From positions 4,464,001-4,528,000 of the forward strand of contig NZ_AP025730.1 in the NCBI RefSeq assembly GCF_023734135.1: a stretch of DNA of 64,000 nucleotides. Direction: 5' to 3'. The stretch is from Sphaerotilus microaerophilus. GTDB lineage: Bacteria; Pseudomonadota; Gammaproteobacteria; Burkholderiales; Burkholderiaceae_C. The notes below the pieces were generated by a model. The model worked only from the letters and a program-made list of their open reading frames with translations, searched no databases and was not told where the DNA came from. The stretch's first letter is position 1, and each line of letters starts with the position of its first letter. The translations under genes and the position numbers were made by a program. Below, piece by piece: positions 16,790-24,631 of the stretch.

Positions 16790-17470
16790 ATGCCCGCGGA
16801 CCCTGCCGACGTTTTCGTGACCGTGTACCCGGGCACTTGCACGGTCGAGTACCACCCCCTCGACGTGGACCGGGACATGCCGGTGGTGCATGGCTGGTTG
16901 CGCCAGGACTATGCCCGGCACTGGGGCATGCAGGATCAGTCGCTGGCCCAGGCGCGTGCGGCCTACGAAAGGCTGGCCCGCCAGCCCGACCAGGACATTC
17001 GCATCGGCCGGCTGGGTGGCACGCTACCGCCGCTGTGCCTGCTCGAGTGCTACCACCCACTGCTGGACATGCTGGCCGAGCACTGCGACGTGCAGGCCAG
17101 CGACCGCGGCCTGCACCTGCTCGTGGCGCCGCACGAACAGCGCCCCCGCGGTATCTCCTGCGTGGCCTGGTACCTGCTGCACGCGGCGGCGGACCACCTG
17201 TTCCGGGACCCCGCGGTGCAGCGCATCCTCGTCGAGCCCGACATCCGCAACGAGGCGATGCACGTCCTGTGCGGGCAGGCCGGCTACGAAGCCGCCGAGG
17301 TGCTGCACCTGCCGGACAAGACGGCCCTCCTGCTGCAATTGACCCGCGACCGGCATGCCCGCCAGCCCGGCAGCCCTCCACCTCGCGCTGCGCCCCCCCT
17401 GACGCCAGCCCAGGTTCAACGCCACCTGATGCTGGGGCGGGTGAAACGGCGGCTGCACACGATCTTTTGA
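16790..17470 (+). CDS. GNAT N-acetyltransferase, siderophore (IucB/RhbD-like) type
   Basis: A 226-aa protein of the acetyltransferase family that includes the hydroxylysine N-acetyltransferases of aerobactin and rhizobactin synthesis. Recognisable parts are VVHGWLRQDYARHWGM (about 32-47), CLLECYHPLLD, GLHLLVAP, the helix YLLHAAADHLF, and RILVEPDIRNEAMHVLCGQAGYEAA near the acetyl-CoA site. A Pro-rich linker precedes a basic C-terminal helix. The usual siderophore partners (IucA/IucC synthetase, IucD hydroxylase) are not in the window, so the gene is an orphan and its substrate is unknown. A perfect palindrome lies just upstream. The next 195 bp up to the SulP gene show nothing I can name. Confidence 0.78.
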   Translation: MPADPADVFVTVYPGTCTVEYHPLDVDRDMPVVHGWLRQDYARHWGMQDQSLAQARAAYERLARQPDQDIRIGRLGGTLPPLCLLECYHPLLDMLAEHCDVQASDRGLHLLVAPHEQRPRGISCVAWYLLHAAADHLFRDPAVQRILVEPDIRNEAMHVLCGQAGYEAAEVLHLPDKTALLLQLTRDRHARQPGSPPPRAAPPLTPAQVQRHLMLGRVKRRLHTIF

Positions 17471-17665
17471 TCGGCACCCAGCGGCCGGAACAGGCCCAAC
17501 GCGGTCCCAACGCAGGCACAATCGGGTCTGTGACAAGGGGTAGCGCATTCAGCCATCCGCAGGTCTGGTCCATGTCCAGGCGGCGTCGGTTCATGGTGCG
17601 CGTCCACCACTGCGGCCCTCCGGCGGCAGGCAGCTCTACCGCCTGCCCTGCCCACCGGAGCCTCC

Positions 17666-19372
17666 ATGTCCCCCACCCAGCTGCACCGTTTTCGCCCGCG
17701 TCTTGCTGACGCGCTGACCCGCTACACCCGTCCGCAGTTCCTGGCCGACCTCGGCGCCGGGCTCACCGTGGGCATCGTCGCCCTGCCCCTGGCGATGGCC
17801 TTCGCGATTGCCTCGGGCGTCAAACCCGAGGCCGGCATCTTCACGGCGATCATCGCCGGCTTCCTGATCTCCGCCCTCGGGGGCTCGCACGTGCAGATCG
17901 GCGGGCCGGCCGGGGCCTTCATCGTCATCGTCTACGGCATCGTCGAGCGCTACGGGCTGGCCAACCTGCTCATTGCCACCTCGCTGGCGGGGATCCTGCT
18001 GTTCCTGCTCGGCCTGTTCAAGCTGGGCGCGCTGGTGCGCTACATCCCGGTGTCCATCGTGATCGGCTTCACCAACGGCATCGCGGTGCTGATCGGCCTG
18101 TCGCAGGTGAAGGACTTCCTCGGCCTGCAGATCGACAAGCTGCCGGCCGACTTCTTCACCCAGATCGCCGTGCTGGCGCGCCACGTGCACACCCTCAACC
18201 TGGCTGCGGTGGTCATCGGCGCCGCCTGCCTGGCCACCGTCGTGCTGTGGCCGAAGTCCTACCGCATGGACGTGGCCCCGGTCGGGATCCGGGCGCACCT
18301 GCGGCGCTGGGCGGCGCACATGCCGGGCACCATCGTCGCCCTGGTGGGTGCGACCCTCGCCACCGTCCTGCTCGACCTGCCGGTGGAGACCATCGGCTCG
18401 CGCTTCGGCGGCATCCCGCAGAGCCTGCCGGCCTTCGAGCTGCCGGAGTTCAGCTGGGCCACGGCCAAGCAGCTGCTGATCCCCACGATCACCATCGCGC
18501 TGCTGGGGGCAATCGAGTCGCTGCTGTGCGCCCGGGTGGCCGACAACCTCACCGAGCTGCCCCGCCACGACCCCAATCAGGAGCTGATGGCGCAGGGCGT
18601 GGCCAACTTCGTGGCGCCCTTCTTCGGCGGCATCCCCGCCACCGGCACCATCGCCCGCACCGTCACCAACGTGCGCGCCGGCGCGGCCAGCCCGGTTGCC
18701 GGCATGGTGCATGCGGCCACGCTGCTGGTCATCGTGCTGGTGGCCGCGCCGCTGGCGCTGCATGTGCCGCTGGCCGCGCTGGCGGGCATCCTGATGTTCG
18801 TGGCCTGGAACATGGGCGAGTGGCGCGAGTTCGCCCGCCTCAAGCACTTCCTGCTGCCCTACCGCACGGTGATGCTGGGCACCTTCTTCCTCACCGTGGT
18901 GTTCGACCTGACCATCGCGGTGGAGGTGGGCCTGCTGCTGGCCTGCGCCTTCTTCATCTGGCGCATGAGCGCGCTGTTCACCGTCAAGCCACACTCGCAG
19001 GGCCCCCTGCCGGCAGGCGTGCAGGTGTTCGAGCTGTTCGGCTCGCTGTTCTTCGGCGCGGTGGGCAAGATCGAGGAACTGCCTGCGCGCCTCGCGCCCG
19101 ACACCCGCGTGCTGGTGCTGGAGATGCACCGCATGATCTCGATGGATACTTCCGGCCTGGACGCGCTGGAACAGCTGCATCGCGTGCTGCACCGCCAGGG
19201 CATCGTGCTGCTGCTGGCCGAGGTCAACCCGCAGCCGCTGGGGCTGATCCGTCGCTCGGGCTTCGAGGCCACGCTGGGGCCGGATTGCATCGTGCCCAAG
19301 GTGGCGGATGCGGTGGGCGGCGCGGGCCCAGGCCCGTCAAGCGACGCCGACGGAACCTGGCCGCAGATCTGA
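17666..19372 (+). CDS. SulP-family anion transporter with STAS domain
   Basis: Inner-membrane transporter of 568 aa for sulfate, bicarbonate or a related anion. It begins with the typical SulP segment (PQFLADLGAGLTVGIVALPLAMAFAIASG), has about 10-12 membrane spans, and carries the conserved GGIPATGTIARTVTNVRAGAASPVAG segment. It ends in a cytoplasmic STAS domain (about residues 445-550) with the MDTSGLDALEQL motif. No carbonic anhydrase is fused or adjacent, so the substrate stays open. It is flanked by convergent cyth on the right, with 26 bp between the stops. Confidence 0.94.
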   Translation: MSPTQLHRFRPRLADALTRYTRPQFLADLGAGLTVGIVALPLAMAFAIASGVKPEAGIFTAIIAGFLISALGGSHVQIGGPAGAFIVIVYGIVERYGLANLLIATSLAGILLFLLGLFKLGALVRYIPVSIVIGFTNGIAVLIGLSQVKDFLGLQIDKLPADFFTQIAVLARHVHTLNLAAVVIGAACLATVVLWPKSYRMDVAPVGIRAHLRRWAAHMPGTIVALVGATLATVLLDLPVETIGSRFGGIPQSLPAFELPEFSWATAKQLLIPTITIALLGAIESLLCARVADNLTELPRHDPNQELMAQGVANFVAPFFGGIPATGTIARTVTNVRAGAASPVAGMVHAATLLVIVLVAAPLALHVPLAALAGILMFVAWNMGEWREFARLKHFLLPYRTVMLGTFFLTVVFDLTIAVEVGLLLACAFFIWRMSALFTVKPHSQGPLPAGVQVFELFGSLFFGAVGKIEELPARLAPDTRVLVLEMHRMISMDTSGLDALEQLHRVLHRQGIVLLLAEVNPQPLGLIRRSGFEATLGPDCIVPKVADAVGGAGPGPSSDADGTWPQI

Positions 19373-19398
19373 CGGGCCGCGTTGGCACGCTGCCGGGC

Positions 19399-20331
19399 TC
19401 AGGCGGTCTGCGCCAGCAGGTCCAGCAGCCGTGTTTGCACCGCCGCGGCCCTCAGCCGCTCGCCCGCAGCCACCAGGGCCTGTGCCTGCGCTTCGGAATC
19501 ACCCTGGAGCTGCTGCAGCGCCTCGTACAGGCCTGCCAGCCCGACGCGGCCCGGGCCCTCGGTCGCGGCCATCCCTTGAAGCGCGGCGCACAGCCCGCCC
19601 AGGTGCTCGCGCCGGGCCTCACCGGCCATCAGCGGCGCGGCACTGACCAGCAGCGCCTCCATCCAGGCCTGGGGCGCCGCGCCGGGCGCTGGCAGCGCGG
19701 CCACCGGCACCTCGCCACGGCGGGCCAGGCGGTCACCGCGCTCGGCCTTGCTGCGCACGTCCAGCCAGAGCGCCCAGGGCTCGACCCAGCCGCGCGCGAA
19801 GGCCAGCAGCGCCGCCGGCGTGCCACTCAGCAGCTCGAACTCCAGTTCGGCGATCGGCAGCTCGCGCCCATCGGCCCGGATGACGCCCCGGTCCAGCGCC
19901 ACCTCGATCTCGGCGCCATCGTGGCGCACGGTCCAGACCAGGCGCTCGAAGTCCGTCTCGTACTGCAGCTGCAGCGCCTCGACACCGCAGCCCGCCGCCG
20001 CCAGCAGCGCGGTCAGCGCCTGCCCGGCCGGGCTGTCGGCATGGCGGGCCAGGTCGAGGGCGGGCGCCTGCGCACCGCCCGGGTCCGCCACGGTGGCGTT
20101 GTGCTCCAGGCGCTGCATCACGCCATCGCCGCGGCCCTTGAGCGTCTGCACCCACTGCCCGCCCTCGCGGCGCAGCCGCAGCGCAAAGCCGGCGCGGCCG
20201 AGCAGGCGATCCGGGTGGTCGAAGTAGCGCGCCCGCATCGCCACGCAGCCAGCGCCCCGTGCCTGCAGCCAGTGCGCCAACGCGGGCAGCGCCGCCGGCG
20301 CCACCTGGAACTTGAGTTCGATCTCGTGCAT
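19399..20331 (-). CDS. CYTH-domain protein, probable inorganic triphosphatase
   Basis: A 310-aa protein starting with the CYTH signature MHEIELKF (ExExK), followed by the beta-barrel residues of triphosphate tunnel enzymes (YFDHPDRLLGRAGFALRLRR, WVQTLKG, ELEFELLSG). The family hydrolyses inorganic triphosphate, as does E. coli YgiF. The C-terminal 100 residues are helical and too short for a full CHAD domain, so it may be a truncated or unrelated extension. The ATG at 20331 is chosen because the ExExK motif must be at the N-terminus. It is divergent from the DUF3460 gene. Confidence 0.87.
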   Translation of the reverse strand: MHEIELKFQVAPAALPALAHWLQARGAGCVAMRARYFDHPDRLLGRAGFALRLRREGGQWVQTLKGRGDGVMQRLEHNATVADPGGAQAPALDLARHADSPAGQALTALLAAAGCGVEALQLQYETDFERLVWTVRHDGAEIEVALDRGVIRADGRELPIAELEFELLSGTPAALLAFARGWVEPWALWLDVRSKAERGDRLARRGEVPVAALPAPGAAPQAWMEALLVSAAPLMAGEARREHLGGLCAALQGMAATEGPGRVGLAGLYEALQQLQGDSEAQAQALVAAGERLRAAAVQTRLLDLLAQTA

Positions 20332-20439
20332 GGCGGCGATTGTGCCGGCCCCGCACACGCCCTGCGCCACCGTAAAATGGCGAGCTGTCCTGCGCCGCGC
20401 AGGCCCCGAATCCTCCCGCAACCCGTTCAGGCCCGCACC

Positions 20440-20640
20440 ATGCCGCTCTTCTGGAAGCCCTACCTATCCGAGACCACGCAGTTCATCGAGGAGCTCAAGC
20501 GCAAGGACCCGACGCTGGAGGCCCGCCAGCGCGAAGGCCGTGCCCTGCTGTGGGACCGTGAGCAGGACCGCAGCGCCCAGGCCGACTACGACGAGGCGGT
20601 CGTCGCCCAGCAGCCCTACGTCTACCAGACCAAGGCCTGA
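20440..20640 (+). CDS. DUF3460 family protein
   Basis: A 66-aa protein (begins MPLFWKPYLSETTQFIEELK) of a small family found almost only in Betaproteobacteria and usually next to scpA, as here, 17 bp upstream of it. It is hydrophilic with a basic middle and no membrane segment. Function is unknown. Confidence 0.9.
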   Translation: MPLFWKPYLSETTQFIEELKRKDPTLEARQREGRALLWDREQDRSAQADYDEAVVAQQPYVYQTKA

Positions 20641-20657
20641 CCCCCTGATCTGCCCGG

Positions 20658-21506
20658 ATGGCGGCTGCCCCCGACAGCCCGCCGGCGGTGCCGGTGGCGC
20701 CCGATGGCCTGCCCGAGGTGGTTGACCACGTCGCGGTGGCGCGCCTGTACGGCGAGCCGCTGTTCGCGCTGCCCACCGACCTGTACATCCCGCCCGATGC
20801 GCTGGAAGTCTTCCTGGAGGCCTTCCAGGGGCCGCTGGACCTGCTGCTCTACCTGATCCGCAAGCAGAACTTCAACATCCTCGACATCCCGATGGCGGAT
20901 GTCACCCGGCAGTACCTCGACTACGTCGAGCAGATCCGGCGCAGCAACCTCGAACTCGCTGCCGAGTACCTGCTGATGGCGGCGATGCTCATCGAGATCA
21001 AGTCGCGCATGCTGCTGCCCGCGCGCAAGAGCGACGAGGGTCGGGAGGCCGAGGACCCGCGTGCCGAGCTGGTGCGCCGGCTGCTGGAGTACGAACGCAT
21101 CAAGCTGGCCGCCGCGCAGCTCGACGCGCTGCCCGTACTGGGGCGCGACTTCCTGCGCGTGCAGGTGACGATGGAGCAGGCGCTGGAGCCGCGCTTCCCG
21201 GACGTCCACCTGGCCGATCTGCAGGAGGCCTGGGCCGAGGTGCTCAAGCGCGCCAGGCTGACCCAGCACCACCGCATCTCGCGCGAGCAGCTCTCCGTGC
21301 GCGAGCACATGAGCATCCTGCTGCGCACGCTGCACGGCCGGCGCTTCGTGGAGTTCCAGGAGCTGTTCGAGCCCGAGCGCGGCGCCCAGGTGTTGGTGGT
21401 CACTTTCATCGCCATGCTTGAACTCGCTCGCGAGCGCCTGCTGGAGATCACCCAGGCCGAGGCCTTCGCGCCGATCTACGTGCGCCTGGCGTACCAGCCC
21501 GCTTGA
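20658..21506 (+). CDS. scpA: Segregation and condensation protein A
   Basis: Kleisin subunit (282 aa) of the SMC-ScpAB chromosome condensation complex. It has the family core AFQGPLDLLLYLIRKQNFNILDIPMADVTRQYLDYV at about residues 55-90, then LELAAEYLLMAAMLIEIKSRMLLP, and the C-terminal winged-helix region (VVTFIAMLELARERL). The first 40 residues are a non-conserved extension. scpB is not adjacent. The start lies 17 bp after the DUF3460 stop. Confidence 0.96.
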   Translation: MAAAPDSPPAVPVAPDGLPEVVDHVAVARLYGEPLFALPTDLYIPPDALEVFLEAFQGPLDLLLYLIRKQNFNILDIPMADVTRQYLDYVEQIRRSNLELAAEYLLMAAMLIEIKSRMLLPARKSDEGREAEDPRAELVRRLLEYERIKLAAAQLDALPVLGRDFLRVQVTMEQALEPRFPDVHLADLQEAWAEVLKRARLTQHHRISREQLSVREHMSILLRTLHGRRFVEFQELFEPERGAQVLVVTFIAMLELARERLLEITQAEAFAPIYVRLAYQPA

Positions 21507-21595
21507 TCCAACCGCCCTCGCCGACCACCGGAGCCTGTCCACCCGAGCCCGCCCGGCTCCGTACACTCGCCGCCATTCCCCCTGTGGAGCCCCGC

Positions 21596-22498
21596 ATGAG
21601 CCAGAGCACGAGCCTGCACCAGGCCGGCATCCTCGACCCGGTCCCCGCGCACGCGCGCTACCTCAGCTTCGAGCTTCACCCCGGCGTGGACCCGCGCGCC
21701 GCGCTCACGCAGTTGGCCGGCCAGGCCGACGGGCGCGACACCGTCGTCGGCCTGGGTGCCGGCCTGATCGCAACGCTGGGTGCGGCGGTTCCGGGCCTGC
21801 GCCCCTTCACCGCGCCGGCCGGCGCCCGCGTCGAGCTGCCCGCCAGCCCGGCGGCGCTGTGGCTCTGGCTGCGCGGCGGCGAGCCCGGTGAGCTGCTGCT
21901 GCGCGGGCGCGCCTGGCAGGCCCGGCTGGCAATGGCCTTCGAGCCCCGACACGAGCTGGCTGCCTTCTGCCACCAGGGCGGACGCGACCTCACCGGCTAC
22001 GAGGACGGCACCGAAAACCCGAGCGGCGACGCCGCACCCGCCACCGCCTTCGTGCAGGGCGCGGGGCCGGGGCTGGACGGCGCCAGCTTCGTGGCCGTGC
22101 AGCAATGGCTGCACTCGATGGCGCGCTTCGACGCGATGTCCGCCGCCGAGCAGGACCACGCCATCGGCCGGCGTCGCAGCGACAACGAGGAGCTCGACGA
22201 CGTCCCGCCCAGCGCCCACGTGCAGCGCACCGCCCAGGAGAGCTTCGACCCCGAGGCCTTCGTGCTGCGCCGCTCGATGCCCTGGGCCGAGGGCGCCGCC
22301 TGCGGCCTGCTCTTCGCCGCCTTTGCCGCCCGGCTGGATGCCTTCGAGGCCCAGCTCGCGCGCATGGCCGGTGCCGAGGACGGCATCGTCGACGCCCTGT
22401 TCCAGTTCACCCGGCCCGTCGGCGGCGCCACCTTCTGGTGCCCACCCATGCGCCCCGAAGGGGGCCTGGACCTGCGCGCCGTCAGGCTCACCGCCTGA
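21596..22498 (+). CDS. Dyp-type haem peroxidase (YfeX-like)
   Basis: A 300-aa dye-decolourising-type peroxidase. The diagnostic GxxDG motif is in GYEDGTENPSG, the probable proximal haem His is in PPSAHVQRT, and the distal Arg is in LRRSMPW. No Tat signal is present, so it is cytoplasmic, like YfeX. The ATG at 21596 has GGAG at the right distance; the frame is open 31 codons upstream but without family similarity. It stands alone between scpA and the FecR gene. Confidence 0.93.
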   Translation: MSQSTSLHQAGILDPVPAHARYLSFELHPGVDPRAALTQLAGQADGRDTVVGLGAGLIATLGAAVPGLRPFTAPAGARVELPASPAALWLWLRGGEPGELLLRGRAWQARLAMAFEPRHELAAFCHQGGRDLTGYEDGTENPSGDAAPATAFVQGAGPGLDGASFVAVQQWLHSMARFDAMSAAEQDHAIGRRRSDNEELDDVPPSAHVQRTAQESFDPEAFVLRRSMPWAEGAACGLLFAAFAARLDAFEAQLARMAGAEDGIVDALFQFTRPVGGATFWCPPMRPEGGLDLRAVRLTA

Positions 22499-22846
22499 CC
22501 CTGCGCGCCGCAGAGCGTCGCCTGCGCGCGACAGTGCCGCCACCCCTGGCGCACCGCGGCACGGCCCCTCGCGAGCCAGGACCACCCCTTGACGCGCCCG
22601 GGGTGACGGGAAGTTGCAATTTATCGTTTCAGGACATGCCTCCATGCACGGTGGGCAGGGGGCCGCGCGGCTATCCTCGCTCGGTTTGCCGCTGACCCAC
22701 CCCGCTGCCCCTGCTGCCAACGGATGGCGCGCGGTCCTGAATGGGGCCTGCGATGCGGCGTGAAGTCAAAGAGCCCCACGGGGGCACGGGCGTGTGCGGG
22801 CACGTCCGGCGATCGCCATCACCTGCTACTGGCAGAGAAGACAAAC
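22499..22846. other. Gene-free stretch before the LysM-FecR gene
   Basis: No gene is recognised in these 348 bp. An AT-richer patch at about 22610-22635 with TTGACG (22589-22594) and TTGCAA (22614-22619) just before or at its edge is the most likely promoter area for the downstream pair, but no clear -10 box was found. Confidence 0.4.
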
Positions 22847-24631
22847 ATGACCGTTGTGACTCGACTCGGCGCTTCCTGCCGGTCCACCGGTGCCGGCCGA
22901 CCGATGGCGGTGCCTGGCCTGGGTGGCCGGCCGTTGCCGGCCTGGTTGCTCCTGATGGTGATGCACCTCACCGCGGGCGCGACGGCCCAGGCGGCCGACG
23001 ACTACCTGTACACCGTCCAGACGGGCGACAACCCCTGGAACCTGTCCGAGCGCTTCCTGCTGGACATGAGCTACTGGCCGCGCCTGGTGGCGCACAACCA
23101 CATCGCCGACGACCGGCGCCTGCCGCCGGGCAGCACGCTGCGCATCCCGCGCCCCTGGCTGCGGCTGAGCAGCAGCACGGTGCAGATCAGCGCGCTGACC
23201 GGCGAGGTGCAGGTGGACCTGGGCCAGGGCCTGGGCTGGCAGGCGGCCACCGCCGGTACCCGGCTGAGCGCCGGGGCCCGGCTGAAAACAGAGGCCCAGG
23301 CCAGCGCGGCACTGCAGCTGTCCGACGGCTCGCAGGTGCTGGTGCGCAGTGACACCGAGTTGCGCCTGGCCCAGGCCGGCACGGTGGGCAACGGCGCGCT
23401 GATGCTGCGCATCGAACTGCAACGCGGCCGGCTGGAGAACGCCGTGCATCCCCTGCGCGCCAAAGGCGGGCGCTTCGAGATCCAGACCCCATCGGCCATC
23501 ACGGCCGTGCGCGGCACCGACTTCCGCATCTCCGCCGACGCCCACAGCACCCGCAGCGAGGTGCTCGATGGCGCCGTCGAGCTGGGCAACCCGCGCGGCA
23601 AGGTCCGGCTGGAGCGCGCCACCGGGTCGATGGCCACGGTCCAGGCGCCCCCGCTGCGGCCCCGCCCCCTGCTGGGTGCCCCCCGCCTTGGCGGGATCCC
23701 CACGCGCTGGGAACAGGCCGCGGCAACGCTCAACTGGCCCGCACTGCCCGGAGCGCAGGCCTACCGCGTACAACTCGCGACACTGGATGGCGAGGGCCGC
23801 GAGGACGGCACCACGCTGGCCGACCGCGTCAGCACCACGCCCAGCCAGGCACTGCCGCCCCTGCGTGACGGGCGCTACCGGCTGCGCGTGCGCGCCATCG
23901 ACGCCCAGGGCCTGGAAGGCCTGCAGGCCGACACCACCCTGCTGCTCGACACCCAGCCCGCCCCCCCCGAGCCCCAGGCACCGCGCAGCCTGGCGCCGGT
24001 CACGCGCCAGTCCGGCACGCTGCGCTGGCGCCCGGCCGCAGGGGCCGTCGAGGCCGGCGCCGCGCCTGCTCCGATGCAGTACCGCGTGCAGATCGCCGGT
24101 CCGGCGGGCTTTGCCGCTCCGCTGGCCGACCTGACGGCCGCCGGCCTGGCCTGCGCCCTGCCCGACCTGATGCCCGGGCGCTACCAGTGGCGCATCGCCA
24201 GCCTCGCCGGTGACGACCAAGGCCCCTGGAGCGCCGTGCAGCCGCTGGAACTGGCCGCGGGCGCGCCCGACCTGGTGGGCATCGACATCGACCGCCAGCT
24301 CCGGCTGCACTGGCGCAGCGAGGAGCGCGCCCCGGTGCGCCTGCAGGTGGCGCGCGACGCCGCCTTCACCCAGCTGCTGCTGGACGAGCCCCGGCATGGC
24401 CAGACGGCCGCCCTCCCGCTCCCCGCCGCCGGCACCTACCACCTGCGCGTGGGCTCCTGGCCAGTGGCGGGCCGACCAGTGGCCTGGGGCCCGGCCCACC
24501 ACGTCGAGGTGGGCCGCTGGCGCCTGGGCGACCGCATCGAGGACCTGACCGTCCGCACCGACCTGAACAGCCTGCCGCCCACCGGGGCCGGCCCGGCGCC
24601 GGCCTGCGCCCGCTTCGCGCCGCCGCGATGA
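22847..24631 (+). CDS. LysM and FecR domain periplasmic protein
   Basis: A 594-aa exported protein. The signal region includes LPAWLLLMVMHLTAGATAQA and mature protein starts near ADDYLYTVQTGDNPW. A LysM-type peptidoglycan-binding module follows (about 50-105), then a FecR domain (about 130-265: ALQLSDGSQVLVRSDTELRL, FEIQTPSAITAVRGTDFRIS, SEVLDGAVEL), then fibronectin-type repeats to the C-terminus. The start at 22847 has GAGAAG nearby and gives a usable signal. It overlaps the next gene by 4 bp. The two are a recurrent pair: a periplasmic FecR-type sensor with a CHASE2-containing signalling enzyme. This is not a ferric citrate FecR, since no sigma factor gene is near. Confidence 0.88.
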   Translation: MTVVTRLGASCRSTGAGRPMAVPGLGGRPLPAWLLLMVMHLTAGATAQAADDYLYTVQTGDNPWNLSERFLLDMSYWPRLVAHNHIADDRRLPPGSTLRIPRPWLRLSSSTVQISALTGEVQVDLGQGLGWQAATAGTRLSAGARLKTEAQASAALQLSDGSQVLVRSDTELRLAQAGTVGNGALMLRIELQRGRLENAVHPLRAKGGRFEIQTPSAITAVRGTDFRISADAHSTRSEVLDGAVELGNPRGKVRLERATGSMATVQAPPLRPRPLLGAPRLGGIPTRWEQAAATLNWPALPGAQAYRVQLATLDGEGREDGTTLADRVSTTPSQALPPLRDGRYRLRVRAIDAQGLEGLQADTTLLLDTQPAPPEPQAPRSLAPVTRQSGTLRWRPAAGAVEAGAAPAPMQYRVQIAGPAGFAAPLADLTAAGLACALPDLMPGRYQWRIASLAGDDQGPWSAVQPLELAAGAPDLVGIDIDRQLRLHWRSEERAPVRLQVARDAAFTQLLLDEPRHGQTAALPLPAAGTYHLRVGSWPVAGRPVAWGPAHHVEVGRWRLGDRIEDLTVRTDLNSLPPTGAGPAPACARFAPPR

